Positions 1-6,587 of a DNA stretch of 8,870 nt are shown here, one piece after another. The position numbers and the translations under genes were made by a program. The DNA comes from an uncultured Flavobacteriaceae bacterium (GTDB lineage Bacteria > Bacteroidota > Bacteroidia > Flavobacteriales > Flavobacteriaceae): contig CALZKX010000142.1 in the NCBI GenBank assembly GCA_945788155.1, forward strand, positions 1 through 8,870, given 5' to 3'. Within the stretch, counting starts at the first letter, position 1. Each line of letters starts with the position of its first letter. The notes beneath the pieces are model-generated. The model ran no database searches and had not been told where the DNA came from. It worked only from the letters and a program-made list of their open reading frames with translations.

Positions 1-19
1 ATATGTGTTTATTTATTGT

Positions 20-145
20 AAACACCCTCCTTGCTCCTCCCTCAAGGGAGGAATTACCAAAGATGACATTGTCCCCTTGAGGATTATCGAGATAAAAGCG
101 ACAGCTTTTGTTGAAGATACCGAGCGAAGCTCATTAGGGGTGTTT
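20..145. repeat. Hairpin-rich intergenic repeat-like element
   Basis: This stretch is bounded by short inverted ends, AAACACCC at 20-27 and GGGTGTTT at 138-145. Inside are nested palindromes. TCCTCCCT (35-42) faces AGGGAGGA (45-52). CCTCAAGGG (40-48) faces CCTTGAGG (75-82). AAAAGC and GCTTTT (94-99 and 104-109) close a GACA loop, and GAGC and GCTC (122-125 and 129-132) close a GAA loop. An open frame runs through it, but its translation is low-complexity and follows the palindromes, so I do not treat it as a gene. The arrangement resembles the degenerate non-coding repeats that end in ACACCCC and are scattered through flavobacterial genomes. That resemblance is from memory; only one copy is present here. 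Confidence 0.5.
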
Positions 146-464
146 TTATTTCAATCAGCTTATAGTCCAATGACTTTTATATCGAATTCACGTTAAGTTA
201 ACTTATTAAAGCTACTGCTAGTAAAATTGAAGTATAAAAAAAAGCATCAGCAATATTCTGAGCAAACAAAACATTATAACTGACGCTTTTTAAAAATTGA
301 TTAATAGCATTTCGAATATAGATAATTTTCGTGTTGGTAGCTTTTTTTTTCGACAAGAAGTCGTTAAAAAAGTTAAAGAGACTTGAAGTATATTACTCAA
401 TAAACCTCAAGAAATTGTAATAATAGCATAACCTTCTCAATTTATGGTGATTAGGGAAATGCAC
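146..464. other. Gene-free intergenic stretch
   Basis: No coding region is supported here. The sequence is very AT-rich, with stops in all frames, a T9 run at 342-350, a weak CGAC/GTCG hairpin at 351-363, and the terminator-like hairpin at 239-291 that is listed separately. It most likely serves as the 3' untranslated region and spacer downstream of the leftward GSCFA gene. The neighbouring gene on the left lies outside the window, so its direction is unknown. Confidence 0.5.
239..291 (-). terminator. Probable intrinsic terminator for the alaS-GSCFA unit
   Basis: AAAAAGCATCAG (239-250) and CTGACGCTTTTT (280-291) form a 12-bp stem with a single mismatch. Read on the minus strand that position becomes a G-U wobble, and the stem runs into a tract of eight U, as expected of a terminator for leftward transcription. 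The 29-base loop is long, but it can fold a smaller inner hairpin using GCTCAG and CTGATGC. It lies about 175 bases past the GSCFA stop codon. The A-rich 5' flank means it might also stop rightward transcripts. Confidence 0.45.
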
Positions 465-1424
465 TTAAAAAAACATATGCGGATGTTTTTTATGAAGAGT
501 TGTTTTCTTGTCTTCCAAGTCTATAAGGAATTTTTGGTGTGCTTCAGAATTTGGATTAAAAGGCTTGTGTTGCATTCCTTTTTGAACAGTACTAACTGCT
601 TCCATCGTATTTTCAGCCACTCTTGCTAACCAAACTTCTTTGAATCTTTCCCAAATGTAATTTACAGCTACATTATTTGGATGAATCATATCCTCAGTAT
701 AAAAACGATAATCACGCAGCTCGTCCATCATAATTTCGTAGGACGGAAAATAATGGAGGCCTTTCGACTGCGCTCGAGAAGACAAAACAGAATGAATCGC
801 TAAAATTAAATGAGCCTTACTTTGTGTATTCTCAATAAACCCATCTTTTAAATGACGAACTGGAGAGACTGTAAATAAAATAGAAACGTCTTTATTGACA
901 CTTTTAATGAGTGCGATTAGGGCTTGTAAAGATTCTGTAATTTCATCAATAGAAAGTAACTCTTTCAAGAATTTTTTCTGTGGTACTTTATGACAATTAG
1001 CTACAACAGTATCGGTTTCAATAAATCTATAAACCCAAGCTGTTCCTAAAGTGATTATTATATGTGTTGATGCGTTTATTTGTTGATTTGTTAATAGAAC
1101 CTGTGTATTTAAATTATGCAACAAATCTTTTTTTGAAGATGAACTTAATACTGAATGCGCCTCGTAACAATGCCATTGCTCATTATGAAAAAAGATATCG
1201 CTTTCGGTATATTTTTTTTCATTAATTGCATTAGTGATTAAACTTTCTATTGCCAAAGGTTGAAATAAAATACCAAATGGGTTTTGAAGGTTTTTAAACT
1301 TAAAATAATTGAGTTTGTTACCAATATTCTCAACAAAGCAGGAACCTAACAACAAGATGTTTGAGTTGTAATCTATTTGATTATGCTGTTGTGGCTTTAG
1401 TGATATTTTGGTTTTAAGGTTCAT
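465..1424 (-). CDS. GSCFA-domain protein (SGNH-hydrolase-like)
   Basis: This 319-residue protein belongs to the GSCFA family, named after a conserved N-terminal motif seen here as LLGSCFVENIG at residues 25-35. Other blocks are NPFG at 48-51, ITLGTAWVY at 124-132, SPVRHLKDG at 187-195 and FPSYEIMMDELRDYRFY at 226-242, followed by DMIHPN at 245-250. The layout suggests an SGNH-type esterase fold with S28 as nucleophile and D245/H248 as the acid-base pair. That assignment is inference, and the substrate is unknown. There is no signal peptide or membrane segment, so it is probably cytoplasmic. It lies 35 bases after alaS on the same strand and is probably co-transcribed with it. The segment encoding residues 214-222 looks like an inserted repeat (see findings). 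The last codons form an AT-rich hairpin across the stop. Confidence 0.88.
   Translation of the reverse strand: MNLKTKISLKPQQHNQIDYNSNILLLGSCFVENIGNKLNYFKFKNLQNPFGILFQPLAIESLITNAINEKKYTESDIFFHNEQWHCYEAHSVLSSSSKKDLLHNLNTQVLLTNQQINASTHIIITLGTAWVYRFIETDTVVANCHKVPQKKFLKELLSIDEITESLQALIALIKSVNKDVSILFTVSPVRHLKDGFIENTQSKAHLILAIHSVLSSRAQSKGLHYFPSYEIMMDELRDYRFYTEDMIHPNNVAVNYIWERFKEVWLARVAENTMEAVSTVQKGMQHKPFNPNSEAHQKFLIDLEDKKTTLHKKHPHMFF
761..784 (-). repeat. Putative palindromic repeat embedded in the GSCFA gene
   Basis: The plus-strand sequence CTTTCGACTGCGCTCGAG, continuing to GAAGACA, has TCGA at 764-767 facing TCGA at 774-777, flanked by CTT and GAAG. It is locally GC-rich in an AT-rich gene. It resembles the TTTCGACTGCGCTC...TGACA repeats common between genes in Flavobacteriaceae. 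On the coding strand it reads in frame as roughly LSSRAQSKG (residues 214-222), directly before the conserved YFPSYEI block. Membership of the repeat family is from memory, because no second copy lies in the window. Confidence 0.45.
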
Positions 1425-1429
1425 TTAAT

Positions 1430-1456
1430 GAGATCCTGAATCAAGTTCAGGATGAC
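1430..1456. repeat. Palindromic interspersed repeat in the alaS-GSCFA gap
   Basis: ATCCTGAA (1433-1440) and TTCAGGAT (1446-1453) form a perfect 8-bp stem around a TCAAG loop, followed by GACA. This matches the form of the GTCATCCTGAAC...TTCAGGATCTC repeats found in many copies between genes of Bacteroidota and some other bacteria. It fills nearly all of the 35-bp gap and ends only 5 bases before the GSCFA start codon. Leftward transcription would read through it, and no U-tract follows, so it is not an intrinsic terminator. The hairpin could affect ribosome access or mRNA processing. Confidence 0.65.
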
Positions 1457-1459
1457 AAG

Positions 1460-4075
1460 TTACTTAATATATTCCTTAGCGTTCTCTAAAGCTTCATCAA
1501 TGCCGTCAGGATTTTTTCCTCCAGCAGTTGCAAAGAAAGGTTGCCCACCACCACCACCATGGATATATTTACCGAGTTCTCGAACTACTTGTCCAGCATT
1601 CAATCCTTTTTCAGCAACCAATTCTTTAGATATGTAACAAGATAATAATGCTTTCCCATCGTTTTCTGCCGCAAAAAGTAAGAATAGATTGTCGAACTCG
1701 TTTCCTAATTCAAAACACAAATCTTTCATTCCTGAGGCATCTAAATCCAATTGCTTTGCTAAAAATTGAATACCATTAATCTCGGTCAACTCATTTTTTA
1801 AATCGCCTTTTATGTTTTTTGCTTTGTCTTTTAATAAGGATTCTATATGCTTTTTTAAATCGTTATTCTCCTCTTTTAAATCGGCAACAGCTTTTACTGG
1901 GTCTTTGGTATTATTGAGCAAGTCCCTGATTTCAAAATACGCTCTGTTTGTGTCAAAATAAAAATCTTTCACTGCATCGTTGGTAATAGCTTCAATACGC
2001 CTAATTCCTGAAGCTATGGCACTTTCGGATCTAATCTTGAAATGCCAAATATCTCCAGTGTTTTTTACATGTGTACCACCACATAATTCCATAGATTGTC
2101 CAAAGCGAACGGTTCTAACAGTATCACCATATTTTTCACCAAATAATGCCAAAGCACCATTGGCAATTGCTTCTTCCATAGGCATATTTCTATGTTCCTC
2201 TAGAAGTAATTTCCCATCAATACGAGCATTCACAAAATTTTCAACGTCTCGTAATTGCTCAACTGTCATTTTTGAGAAATGTGAAAAATCAAATCGTAAA
2301 TATTTAGAATGTACTGCACTCCCTTTTTGTTCTACATGATCGCCCAGAACTTCTCTTAAAGCTTGGTGCAATAAATGTGTAGCTGTATGGTTAGCCTCTG
2401 TTCTTTGACGTTGTTTTGCGTCAACCACAGCCTTAAAAGTTTCAGTTAAATGGTCTGGTAAGTTTTTTGTAAAATGAATGATTACATTGTTTTCTTTTTT
2501 GGTATCTAAAATATAAATCACATCTCCATGCGTATCTTTTAAATAGCCTTTATCACCAACCTGACCTCCACCTTCGGCATAAAATGGTGTTAAATTAAAC
2601 ACCAATTGATACATTTCGCCATCTTTTTTAGAGGTTACTTTTCTATATCGTGTAATTTTAACATTTGCTTCTAAAGCATCGTAGCCAATAAATTCTTGTT
2701 CGGCATCATCTACTAAAATAGTCCAATCATCGGTAGACATTTCACTTGCAGCACGAGATCTATTTTTTTGTTTTTGCAGTTCTTTATTAAACCCTTCTGC
2801 ATCTAGTTTCAATCCTTTTTCAGAAAGAATCAAAGCTGTTAAATCTATTGGAAAACCATAAGTATCATATAACTCAAAAGCCTTTTCTCCAGAAACAGTA
2901 TCGCCTTTAGTTTCTTTAACAATGCCATTTAACAATACCAACCCTTGATCTAGTGTTCTTAAAAATGATGCTTCTTCTTCTTTAATAACATTTTCTATAA
3001 GCTGCTTTTGAGATTTCAATTCTGGAAATGCCTTTCCCATTTTTTTACTCAATACATCTACCAATCTATAAATAAAAGGTTCTTTTTTATCTAAAAACGT
3101 AAAGCCATAGCGTACTGCACGACGTAAAATTCGTCGTATTACGTAACCAGCTCCTGTGTTGCTTGGCAACTGTCCATCGGCAATTGAAAATGCTACAGCG
3201 CGAACATGGTCTGAAATAACACGAATTGCTATATCTATCTCATTATTTGTTTCATAGTCTTTATTTGTAATGGTCTCAATTTCACGAATTATTGGCGTGA
3301 ACACATCTGTATCGTAATTAGATTTCACATCTTGTAATACCATGCACAAACGCTCGAATCCCATTCCTGTATCTATGTGCTTATTAGGTAATACTTCAAG
3401 CGAGCCATTTGCTTTTCGGTTGTATTGCATAAAGACCAGGTTCCAAATCTCTACCACTTGAGGATGGTCCATATTTACTAAAGACTTCCCGTTTACCTTT
3501 GCTTTTTCTTCATCTGAACGAATATCCACATGAATTTCACTACATGGTCCACAAGGGCCTTGATCTCCCATTTCCCAGAAATTATCTTTCTTATTTCCTT
3601 TTAAAATACGGTCTTGAGGTATGTATTGTTTCCATATATTGTAAGCTTCAGTATCCATTTTTAAATTGTCGGTATCATCACTTCCTTCAAAAACTGTGAC
3701 ATAAAGAATGTCTTTATCTATACCATAAACTTCGGTTAATAATTCCCAAGCCCAAGCAATTGCTTCCTTTTTAAAATAATCTCCAAAACTCCAGTTCCCC
3801 AACATTTCAAAAAATGTGTGATGATACGTATCATAGCCAACTTCTTCTAAATCATTATGTTTCCCCGAAACACGTAAACATTTTTGGGTATCGGCAATTC
3901 GGTTATTTTTTGGCTGTGAGTTTCCCAAAAAATATTCTTTAAAAGGTGCCATTCCCGAATTAACAAACATAAGCGTAGGATCATTTTTAACAACCATTGG
4001 TGCAGATGCTACAATGCTGTGTTTTTTGCTTTCAAAAAAATCTAAAAATTTCTGTCGTACGTCTTGAGACTTCAT
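1460..4075 (-). CDS. alaS: Alanyl-tRNA synthetase
   Basis: This class II synthetase charges tRNA-Ala with alanine in the cytoplasm. At 871 residues it is full length (the E. coli enzyme has 876). The catalytic core carries the motif-1 region NDPTLMFVNSGMAPFKEYF at 31-49, HHTFFEMLGNWSFGDYF at 85-101, GDQGPCGPCSEIHVD at 170-184 and the motif-3 region TGAGYVIRRILRRAVRYG at 307-324. The editing domain, which removes mischarged Ser and Gly, has both halves of its zinc site, HTATH (H563, H567) and CGGTH (C665, H669). A coiled stretch near 725-765 leads to the C-Ala domain with its glycine patch GGGGGQPF at 840-847. The start codon at 4073-4075 leads straight into the conserved N-terminus; no Shine-Dalgarno sequence is evident. 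It is divergent from the M23 gene and leads the GSCFA gene. Confidence 0.99.
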   Translation of the reverse strand: MKSQDVRQKFLDFFESKKHSIVASAPMVVKNDPTLMFVNSGMAPFKEYFLGNSQPKNNRIADTQKCLRVSGKHNDLEEVGYDTYHHTFFEMLGNWSFGDYFKKEAIAWAWELLTEVYGIDKDILYVTVFEGSDDTDNLKMDTEAYNIWKQYIPQDRILKGNKKDNFWEMGDQGPCGPCSEIHVDIRSDEEKAKVNGKSLVNMDHPQVVEIWNLVFMQYNRKANGSLEVLPNKHIDTGMGFERLCMVLQDVKSNYDTDVFTPIIREIETITNKDYETNNEIDIAIRVISDHVRAVAFSIADGQLPSNTGAGYVIRRILRRAVRYGFTFLDKKEPFIYRLVDVLSKKMGKAFPELKSQKQLIENVIKEEEASFLRTLDQGLVLLNGIVKETKGDTVSGEKAFELYDTYGFPIDLTALILSEKGLKLDAEGFNKELQKQKNRSRAASEMSTDDWTILVDDAEQEFIGYDALEANVKITRYRKVTSKKDGEMYQLVFNLTPFYAEGGGQVGDKGYLKDTHGDVIYILDTKKENNVIIHFTKNLPDHLTETFKAVVDAKQRQRTEANHTATHLLHQALREVLGDHVEQKGSAVHSKYLRFDFSHFSKMTVEQLRDVENFVNARIDGKLLLEEHRNMPMEEAIANGALALFGEKYGDTVRTVRFGQSMELCGGTHVKNTGDIWHFKIRSESAIASGIRRIEAITNDAVKDFYFDTNRAYFEIRDLLNNTKDPVKAVADLKEENNDLKKHIESLLKDKAKNIKGDLKNELTEINGIQFLAKQLDLDASGMKDLCFELGNEFDNLFLLFAAENDGKALLSCYISKELVAEKGLNAGQVVRELGKYIHGGGGGQPFFATAGGKNPDGIDEALENAKEYIK

Positions 4076-4102
4076 ATATAGTTGTTAATAATCTGTTCTA
4101 TG

Positions 4103-4130
4103 TAAATTGCTCTAAATGTGAAACAATTTA
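4103..4130. promoter_or_regulatory. Inverted repeat, possible operator
   Basis: TAAATTG (4103-4109) and CAATTTA (4124-4130) form a perfect 7-bp inverted repeat with a 14-base spacer. It ends directly against the -7 element of the candidate rightward promoter, and its left arm contains that promoter's TTG. A protein bound here would cover the promoter of the M23 gene. The arms are AT-rich, so a chance match is possible. The regulator, if any, is unknown; the MerR protein encoded downstream is one candidate. Confidence 0.3.
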
Positions 4131-4138
4131 TATATTTG
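4107..4138 (+). promoter_or_regulatory. Candidate Bacteroidota-type promoter for the M23-merR genes
   Basis: TATATTTG at 4131-4138 matches the -7 element TAnnTTTG used by the primary sigma factor of Bacteroidota. TTG at 4107-4109 lies 21 bases upstream, inside the spacing reported for Flavobacterium promoters. Transcription would start near 4144 and give a leader of about 38 bases before the M23 start codon. It may drive the whole rightward cluster, since no convincing promoter is seen before lemA. Confidence 0.5.
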
Positions 4139-4156
4139 TTTTTCGTTCTATTAATC

Positions 4157-4167
4157 CTGCAAAAATA
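4157..4167 (-). promoter_or_regulatory. Candidate alaS promoter -7 region
   Basis: On the minus strand this reads TATTTTTGCAG, which contains TATTTTTG, a match to TAnnTTTG. The same 11 bases recur upstream of der at 8766-8776. Transcription would start near 4154 and leave a leader of about 80 bases before alaS. No clear TTG is found at the expected -33 distance, which would fall within the first codons of the M23 gene. Confidence 0.4.
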
Positions 4168-4181
4168 GAATATTTTAAGAT

Positions 4182-5153
4182 ATGTCTAAAGTAAAATATT
4201 ATTACGATTCAGAAACGCTTTCATACAGGAAGGTAATACGTAAAAAGCGCACTACTGCTAAATATATTTTTGTGTTCTTATTAGGAGCTGCCTTGTTTGG
4301 TTTTATGTTTGTATTTATCGCTAGTCAATATTTTGAATCGCCAAAAGAAAAAGCACTTGCACGTGAACTGCAAAACATACAATTACAATATGAATTGTTA
4401 GACAAAAAAATGGATGAAACTGAGTCTGTTTTAGCAAACGTAGAAGAACGTGACAATGCAATTTATAGACTCTATTTTGAAGCAAATCCAATTCCTAATG
4501 AACAAAGGCGCCAAGGATTTGGTGGAATTAACAGATATAAGCAATTTGAAGGCTATGATAATTCGAAACTAATTATTGATGCTAACCGACGTTTGGATAT
4601 CATTCAAAAACAAATTGTGGTGCAATCTAAATCACTGGATGAAATTGCTGTTTTAGCTGAGGATAAAGAAAAGTTTTTAGCAACTATTCCTGCCATCCAG
4701 CCTGTAAACAATGAAGAGTTAACTCGTATGGCATCAGGTTATGGTTATAGGACTGACCCTTTTACCAAGGCTAGAAAATTTCATTATGGCATGGATTTTA
4801 CAGCACCTAGAGGTACACCTATTTACGCATCTGGAGATGGTGTTGTTAAACGTGCAGACGCAGGAGCTACTGGATATGGCAAACATATACGAATAGACCA
4901 TGGTTATGGTTATGTGAGTTTATATGCTCACTTATATAAATACAATGTCAAGAAAAATCAAAAAGTTAAACGTGGTGATCTCATTGGTTTTGTAGGTAGC
5001 ACAGGACGATCGGAAGCTCCTCACTTGCATTACGAAATATTTAAAGACAAGGTAAAAATAAATCCTATAAATTTCTATTATGGAAATCTTTCCGCAAAAG
5101 AGTTTAGTGAATTATTAGCAAAAGCATCCTTAGAAAACCAATCTTTAGACTAA
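4182..5153 (+). CDS. Membrane-anchored M23 family metalloendopeptidase
   Basis: This 323-residue LytM-type zinc peptidase is predicted to cut peptidoglycan cross-bridges in the periplasm. It has a short basic, tyrosine-rich cytoplasmic head (residues 1-27), one membrane span at about 28-48, a coiled-coil-like stretch at about 54-90, a helical linker, and the M23 domain at about 183-300. The zinc ligands are H201 and D205 in HYGMD and H283 in HLHYE. The catalytic histidines are H250 in LYAH and H281. All are present, so the enzyme should be active rather than a degenerate EnvC-like activator. The start codon opens directly into the KYYYDSETLSYRKV head, which I recognise from Bacteroidota homologues. 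Its stop codon overlaps the start of the MerR gene (TAATG), implying translational coupling. Confidence 0.93.
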   Translation: MSKVKYYYDSETLSYRKVIRKKRTTAKYIFVFLLGAALFGFMFVFIASQYFESPKEKALARELQNIQLQYELLDKKMDETESVLANVEERDNAIYRLYFEANPIPNEQRRQGFGGINRYKQFEGYDNSKLIIDANRRLDIIQKQIVVQSKSLDEIAVLAEDKEKFLATIPAIQPVNNEELTRMASGYGYRTDPFTKARKFHYGMDFTAPRGTPIYASGDGVVKRADAGATGYGKHIRIDHGYGYVSLYAHLYKYNVKKNQKVKRGDLIGFVGSTGRSEAPHLHYEIFKDKVKINPINFYYGNLSAKEFSELLAKASLENQSLD

Positions 5154-5482
5154 TGCATATAGATCTCCCAGAAAAAAGGTATTATGGCATTGGCGAAGTC
5201 GCCAAGGCTTTTGGTGTGAATACATCGCTCATTCGTTTTTGGGAAAAAGAATTTGATATTCTTAAACCTAAAAAAAATGCTAAAGGGAATCGTAAGTTCA
5301 CTCCTGAGGACATTAAAAACCTTAAATTTATTTACCATCTTGTTAAAGAACGTGGATTTACTTTGGAAGGTGCTAAAACTCACTTAAAAGAAGAAAAAAA
5401 GCAGTCTTTAGATAACTTTGAGATTATCAATAAATTGGAAACTGTAAAAAATCAGCTTATCAAGCTGAAAAATAATTTGTAA
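5153..5482 (+). CDS. MerR-type HTH transcriptional regulator (short)
   Basis: This is a 109-residue DNA-binding protein. The MerR winged helix-turn-helix spans residues about 10-80: YYGIGEVAKAFGVNTSLIRF forms the HTH, RKFTPEDIKNLKFIYHLV the wing and next helix, and ERGFTLEGAKTHL the final helix. The C-terminal tail (about 85-109) is a short, charged, coiled-coil-like helix suited to dimerisation. There is no effector-binding domain and no cysteine, so it does not look like a metal sensor; its signal and target are unknown. It starts one base inside the M23 stop codon, which fixes the start and suggests the two proteins are made in linked amounts. It may control its own cluster, but the sequence does not show that directly. 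Confidence 0.9.
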   Translation: MHIDLPEKRYYGIGEVAKAFGVNTSLIRFWEKEFDILKPKKNAKGNRKFTPEDIKNLKFIYHLVKERGFTLEGAKTHLKEEKKQSLDNFEIINKLETVKNQLIKLKNNL

Positions 5483-5543
5483 CATTTTAGGTTTTTTCTC
5501 AACTTATCTATTATAATATAATAACACATTAAAACATCATATT

Positions 5544-6140
5544 ATGAAAAAATTCTTACCATGGATTATATTAGCAGTAATTGTATTTGGCCTTTATTCT
5601 TGGGGAAAAGGGTTTAACAATACAGCCGTAGAATTAAATGAAAATGTAGGTGAAGCTTGGGGAAATGTACAAACCTCCTATCAACGTAGAAACGATCTTA
5701 TTGGTAATTTAGTAAATACAGTAAAAGGTGCTGCCGATTTTGAAAAAAACACTCTAGAAGCCGTAATAAAGGCACGTAGTGAAGCTACTAAAACCACTAT
5801 AGACCCTTCAAATATTACGCCTGAACAACTGCAACAATTTAATCAAGCACAAGGTGGTTTAAGTAGTGCCTTGTCCAGATTATTAGTTACTATAGAACGA
5901 TATCCAGAATTAAAAGCGAATCAAAACTTTTTAAAGCTTCAAGACGAATTAACAAGTACCGAGAACACAATTCAAACAGCCAGAGTTCGATATAATGAAG
6001 CCATTAAACCATATAATAATCACGTAAAAAAGTTTCCAAATATGTTGTTAGCAGGATTATTGAATTTTGATGACAAACCTTATTTTGATGCTGAAGCTGG
6101 AGCTGAAAAGCCTGTTGATGTAGAGTTTGATTTCAATTAA
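5544..6140 (+). CDS. lemA: LemA family protein
   Basis: This 198-residue protein matches the LemA family, whose members are mostly helical bundles anchored by an N-terminal membrane segment. Here the anchor is at about 4-19 after a MKK start. The family core runs from about 30 to 182 and includes ELNENVGEAWGNVQTSYQRR (30-49), DLIGNLVNTVKG (51-62), LEAVIKARSEA (71-81), ITIER-like VTIERYPELKANQNF (115-129), TARVRYNEAIKPYNN (145-159) and a proximal phenylalanine-proline motif KKFPNMLLAG (162-171). The biochemical role is not established. In many bacteria lemA sits beside TPM-domain genes, as it does here. It begins 61 bases after the MerR gene and 9 bases separate its stop from the first TPM gene. 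No convincing promoter lies directly upstream. Confidence 0.95.
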   Translation: MKKFLPWIILAVIVFGLYSWGKGFNNTAVELNENVGEAWGNVQTSYQRRNDLIGNLVNTVKGAADFEKNTLEAVIKARSEATKTTIDPSNITPEQLQQFNQAQGGLSSALSRLLVTIERYPELKANQNFLKLQDELTSTENTIQTARVRYNEAIKPYNNHVKKFPNMLLAGLLNFDDKPYFDAEAGAEKPVDVEFDFN

Positions 6141-6149
6141 AATCTCCTT

Positions 6150-6587
6150 ATGTCTAAAGTAGAAGCATTTCTTTCAACAGAAGAAGAACAAGACATTATT
6201 GAAGCCATTCAAAATGCCGAAAAAGACACTTCAGGGGAAATTCGAGTTCATATTGAGCAATCTTCAAAAACTGATGCTTGCATACGTGCTATGGAAGTGT
6301 TCCATAATTTAAAAATGGATGACACAAAACTTCGCAATGGTGTCTTAATATATGTGGCTGTTGCCGATAAAACTTTTGCTATTTATGGAGACAAAGGAAT
6401 TAATACTGTAGTAGCAGACAACTTTTGGAATACCACTCGTGATACTATTCAACAACATTTTAAATCTGGAGATTTTAAACAGGGTTTGGTAGCAGGTATA
6501 AAGGAAGCAGGGATTCAATTAAAAACATACTTCCCTTGGCAGCAAGAAGACACAAACGAATTATCAAACGAAATTTCTAAAGACTAA
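6150..6587 (+). CDS. TPM-domain protein, cytoplasmic
   Basis: This 145-residue protein consists essentially of one TPM domain (formerly DUF477, TLP18.3/Psb32/MOLO-1 type). Recognisable blocks are TSGEIRVHIEQSS (27-39), RNGVLIYVAVADKTFAIYGD (62-81), KGINTVV (82-88), FWNTTRDTIQQHFKSGDFKQGLVAGIKEAG (92-121) and an acidic tail. It has no signal peptide or membrane span, so it should stay in the cytoplasm, unlike its downstream paralogue. TPM domains have been linked to phosphatase activity in plant thylakoids and to membrane-protein regulation elsewhere; the activity here is unknown. Its stop codon abuts the start of the next gene, so the two TPM proteins are very likely co-translated. Confidence 0.88.
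   Translation: MSKVEAFLSTEEEQDIIEAIQNAEKDTSGEIRVHIEQSSKTDACIRAMEVFHNLKMDDTKLRNGVLIYVAVADKTFAIYGDKGINTVVADNFWNTTRDTIQQHFKSGDFKQGLVAGIKEAGIQLKTYFPWQQEDTNELSNEISKD

Noticed and set aside
5..196. Open reading frame of 63 codons at the left edge
   Set aside because: It runs through the nested palindromes of the repeat element, has no recognisable domain, and its content is explained by the repeat.
342..350. T9 run as part of a terminator
   Set aside because: No stable stem precedes it on the plus strand, and the small CGAC/GTCG hairpin after it is on the wrong side.
1980..2339. Open frame of 119 codons antisense to alaS
   Set aside because: It lies wholly opposite the conserved editing domain of alaS. 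Its translation is low-complexity and resembles no known family, as expected of an antisense shadow.
5446..5468. Hairpin TCAGCTT-ATC-AAGCTGA at the end of the MerR gene, followed on the minus strand by six T
   Set aside because: It looks like an intrinsic terminator only for minus-strand transcription, and no minus-strand gene lies nearby. On the plus strand it is followed by A residues, so it does not end the MerR transcript. Probably chance within coding sequence.
5512..5517. TATAAT upstream of lemA
   Set aside because: It matches the sigma-70 -10 box of Proteobacteria, but Bacteroidota use TAnnTTTG. The stretch is simply AT-rich, and no TAnnTTTG with a proper upstream TTG is seen.
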